Assembly: GCA_002433025.1 (NCBI GenBank)
Contig: DJGZ01000020.1
Coordinates: forward strand, 35,189 to 99,188
From: Bacteroidales bacterium UBA5833
Lineage (GTDB): Bacteria; Bacteroidota; Bacteroidia; Bacteroidales; Lentimicrobiaceae
Direction of reading: 5' to 3'
DNA: 64,000 bases
In this document: positions 61,864-64,000 of the stretch, piece after piece
Layout: the number at the start of each line of letters is the position of its first letter
Numbering within the stretch: the stretch's first letter is position 1
Made by a program: the position numbers and the translations under genes
Notes under the pieces: generated by a model
The model's input: only the letters and a program-made list of their open reading frames with translations
The model's database searches: none
What the model was told of the DNA's origin: nothing

Positions 61864-61896
61864 TTTGACTTTCTCAAATATTTATCAGTACCTTTG
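61864..61896 (+). promoter_or_regulatory. Promoter TTTG-N21-TACCTTTG of the last gene pair
   Basis: TTTG (61864-61867) and TACCTTTG (61889-61896) match the Bacteroidota consensus with 21-base spacing. Transcription would start near 61903, leaving a leader of about 144 A+T-rich bases before the ATG at 62047. Confidence 0.75.
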
Positions 61897-62046
61897 GTCA
61901 ATCAACAAGGTGTATCTTTTTTTATCAATCAGTAAAGTAACTTTACTTTCAACAAGCCATGGTAATAGCACAATTCTTTTTACCAGAAACAAAAACTCTA
62001 TCAAAATTGCAATCAATTCAGAACTAAACCATTTAAAAAACCAAAC

Positions 62047-63297
62047 ATGAAAAATTCCATCCTTATATTTGCCTTTTCTCTATTTTCTTTTGCATCTTAT
62101 TGTCAGGATTTTTGGGAAGTGATTCCTTGTGGCGGAGATGGCACTTTTCGCGATATTGTTGTTAATGAGCAAGGAGTCATATTTGTAGCCAAATATGGCA
62201 CTGAGGGGGGGGTATTTCGCAGTGACGATAATGGTTTAACATGGCAAATAAAGAACAATGGCCTTATACCAAAAACAATTCGGGGTATTGCTATTAAAAA
62301 TAATAATACTTTATATGTTTCCTCTGATCATGGAGTTCATCGCACCCATGACATGGGTGAGACATGGGACTGGGTATATGATGGGATAAATCAATTGGAA
62401 TATAATGTTATTAGATTTGGCTATGACAGCATTATTTTAATGGGAGGAGGAAGAGAAAATGCCATTTTGCGCTCAGCAGATGATGGCGAAACATGGAAAG
62501 TTGTATGCAGTCTTTATGACGTTGATTATTGGGAATATATTACCGATATCTTTTTTGGGCCCAACAATGTAATTTATGCATGTTCTGAATTTACATACAA
62601 TTGGAGCAATAACAATCCTAAAGTTTATTATTCAACCGATTTGGGTAAAACATGGAACGTATTCTGGGATCCTGAAATAGATTGTTATTTAATAACAATT
62701 GATTTTGACAATGAAGGGCGGTTATTGGTTGGTGGGTGGACAGGTATATTCCGATATGACTTCAACACTACTGTTTGGGAACATATCTGGCTGAATGCAA
62801 CAGTAAGCGACTTGCTTGTGGTACCTGATAACCGCATATTTCTTGCCAGTGACCCCGGAGGTAGTGGCTGGGGTGGCGTTGCAGTATCAGAAGATGGGGG
62901 CAATACCTATACTACGGTTTTGAATGACGGATTAATCTTTAATGAGGCCGTTGGATTCGCAACAGACTGGTATGGCAGATTGCTTATGCATTCATGGAAT
63001 TATCTTTATAGAAGTACCGATACAATCTTTACACATATAGGATGCCAGCCGACTACAGACCATTTTTTGGTTAGCTGTTACCCCAATCCCTTTCGAAGTT
63101 ATACAGTTTTTAAATCAGTGCAGTCTTCTTTTGTAAATGTAGAATTATATAGTATAACCGGTGAACATCTTAAAACATTTGAAATTCCCCCGTTAGGAGA
63201 ATACTTTGTGGATAAAGAGGACTTACCCCAATGTATTGTTGTTGCAAAAATTAAAGCAGGAAATATTTTTCAAACAATTAAATTAATCCACCATTAA
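62047..63297 (+). CDS. Secreted beta-propeller (BNR/Asp-box) protein with T9SS sorting domain
   Basis: 416 residues with a signal peptide (MKNSILIFAFSLFSFASYCQ). At least five Asp-box repeats mark a sialidase-like or YCF48-like propeller: FRSDDNGLTWQI, HRTHDMGETWDW, LRSADDGETWKV, YYSTDLGKTWNV and VSEDGGNTYTTV. No sialidase arginine triad is evident, so an enzymatic role is not claimed. The last 75 residues are a T9SS type A domain (CYPNPFRSYTVFKS). A run of eight G residues (62205-62212) lies inside the coding region at EGGVF. Base composition is clearly more A+T-rich than in the genes to the left. The next gene follows after 10 bases. Confidence 0.87.
   Translation: MKNSILIFAFSLFSFASYCQDFWEVIPCGGDGTFRDIVVNEQGVIFVAKYGTEGGVFRSDDNGLTWQIKNNGLIPKTIRGIAIKNNNTLYVSSDHGVHRTHDMGETWDWVYDGINQLEYNVIRFGYDSIILMGGGRENAILRSADDGETWKVVCSLYDVDYWEYITDIFFGPNNVIYACSEFTYNWSNNNPKVYYSTDLGKTWNVFWDPEIDCYLITIDFDNEGRLLVGGWTGIFRYDFNTTVWEHIWLNATVSDLLVVPDNRIFLASDPGGSGWGGVAVSEDGGNTYTTVLNDGLIFNEAVGFATDWYGRLLMHSWNYLYRSTDTIFTHIGCQPTTDHFLVSCYPNPFRSYTVFKSVQSSFVNVELYSITGEHLKTFEIPPLGEYFVDKEDLPQCIVVAKIKAGNIFQTIKLIHH
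62205..62212 (+). repeat. G8 tract inside the propeller gene
   Basis: Eight consecutive G residues encode part of TEGGVF near residue 54. Gain or loss of one G would shift the frame and truncate the protein. Confidence 0.8.
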
Positions 63298-63307
63298 AAA
63301 ATCAATT

Positions 63308-64000
63308 ATGAAAAATTCAACCATTTTAAAAGCCAGCCTGGCTGGCCTTTTGTTCATGTTCAGTATTAGTGTTTCTTATGCACAAGAAGTTACATCAACC
63401 TCCGGATATTACCCAAGTAGTGCGGAGTATTATGAATCACTTCCTGTGTTGACTATTACACCACAATCAAGGTCTTTAACACTACCTCCTGCGGTTGATA
63501 ATTCTACTAAGCCATACTTTCCTCAAAAAGACAATTCGAATGTATTGTATGTTTATCACCAAAAAACTACCGCAGCCTGTCAAAGTGTGGCTACAGTATG
63601 GAATACATTTACCTATGAGATAAACAGGTTAAGAAATGTAACATCAAATCTACAGGAAACACGCTATGTTCCTAATTTCTCTTTCAACCACCTGAATCAT
63701 GGATTTGCTGATTGGCAAGGTTATACCAGTCTCGAAAAAGTTCAGAAATTCTTAAAGGAAACAGGTGGCATGTCCGATGCTGAATTTGATGGACCTGGTG
63801 AAAATGATATTCTCGATTTATGGCGTTGGCCGACAGGTTATGATCTATATTACAATGCAATCAAGAATAAATTGCATCACGTTGAACGTATTGATATGAG
63901 TCTTCCTTCCGGCTATAATGGTGAGCCGGATGTAATTGCCAGATTGGAATCTAATTTGGATAACATGAAACATTATTTAGGGTCTGCTGTTAAAGTATAA
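63308..64000 (+). CDS. Exported papain-like (C1) peptidase homologue, stop at window edge
   Basis: 230 residues with a signal peptide (ILKASLAGLLFMFSISVSYAQ). The segment QKTTAACQSVATVWNTFTYE near 78-97 resembles the papain Gln19...Cys25 region, with the same six-residue spacing between Gln and Cys. A later FNHLNHGFADWQGYTSLEKVQKFLKETGGM stretch (two helices) fits the following S-x-Q-x-L part of the fold. The catalytic His and Asn, expected further on, are not encoded, because a TAA is reached at the last three bases of the window. The gene is either short and inactive or interrupted there. The peptidase call is tentative. It is likely cotranscribed with the propeller gene. Confidence 0.55.
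   Translation: MKNSTILKASLAGLLFMFSISVSYAQEVTSTSGYYPSSAEYYESLPVLTITPQSRSLTLPPAVDNSTKPYFPQKDNSNVLYVYHQKTTAACQSVATVWNTFTYEINRLRNVTSNLQETRYVPNFSFNHLNHGFADWQGYTSLEKVQKFLKETGGMSDAEFDGPGENDILDLWRWPTGYDLYYNAIKNKLHHVERIDMSLPSGYNGEPDVIARLESNLDNMKHYLGSAVKV

Larger units (their letters stand above)
61234..62046. other. Repeat cluster and promoter region before the last gene pair
   Basis: 813 bases. It holds in order: palindrome copy 3, a hairpin GGGGCG/CGCCCC (about 61286-61302), REP-like tracts (61300-61400), hairpin element copy 2, a 9-bp array, plain A+T-rich DNA, the C11 tract and a consensus promoter. No credible gene is present. Confidence 0.75.

Noticed and set aside
61847..62050. TTG-started ORF of 67 codons whose stop overlaps the propeller gene's start
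   Set aside because: It begins at the C11 tract, contains the consensus promoter and predicted start site of the downstream gene, and has no protein-like features.

Overview
The window looks like a chromosomal segment from a member of the Bacteroidota, probably an anaerobic or microaerobic relative of the Bacteroidales. The evidence is four-fold. Secreted proteins carry type IX secretion (T9SS) type A C-terminal domains. Promoters fit the TTTG...TAnnTTTG pattern of this phylum. Several families are nearly confined to it (DUF4837, DUF4403, IPExxxVDY, DUF2807, PxFPGG-type TonB proteins). Start sites often lack a strong Shine-Dalgarno sequence. No rRNA, tRNA, CRISPR array, phage or transposase gene was seen.

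Layout. 1-3770: end of an AAA/DUF4143 ATPase, a sugar-epimerase-like SDR and an MltF-type lytic transglycosylase. 4001-11322: a leftward TetR-TolC-HlyD-DUF2147-ABC-ABC-permease-permease efflux operon (YbhGFSR-like) with a good promoter and operator in front of the regulator. 11359-14342: a DUF4837 lipoprotein and a LysM transglycosylase. 14538-19731: an ECF sigma factor, an anti-sigma/TonB hybrid, a divergent TonB protein and a VIT-vWA-TonB fusion. 19817-20899: an S9-type hydrolase. 21231-25844: the Na+-pumping methylmalonyl-CoA decarboxylase operon with its epimerase, ended by a clear terminator. 25941-36613: housekeeping and transport genes (uridine kinase, Hsp20, exonuclease/GIY-YIG protein, DUF4403 lipoprotein, Na+/Ca2+ exchanger, PiT-PhoU phosphate transporter, DedA, CorC/HlyC, DUF2807). 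36983-46968: two large T9SS cargo proteins, a small upstream ORF, a TPR/LuxR-type regulator and an AlkD-like glycosylase. 47443-52265: a DUF6624-like protein and the fused acyl-CoA mutase IcmF. 53927-61233: a four-gene signalling operon (TPR histidine kinase, propeller histidine kinase, stand-alone receiver, receiver-adenylate cyclase). 62047-64000: an A+T-rich pair of exported proteins behind a promoter that abuts an 11-C tract.

How the genes fit together. The decarboxylase operon and IcmF point to B12-dependent acyl-CoA rearrangement, with propionyl-CoA formation coupled to Na+ export. The Na+/Ca2+ exchanger could in principle use such a gradient. The efflux operon is a complete inner-membrane-to-outer-membrane unit under local TetR control. 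The sigma/TonB cluster is the best candidate for an undescribed envelope system. The two-kinase operon has no DNA-binding output, so its visible output is cAMP.

Non-coding structure is rich. Two intergenic regions (52266-53002 and 61234-61700) share nested 9-bp repeat arrays, a conserved hairpin element and short palindromes. A MITE-like inverted repeat lies at 47280-47415. Several intrinsic terminators are unambiguous.
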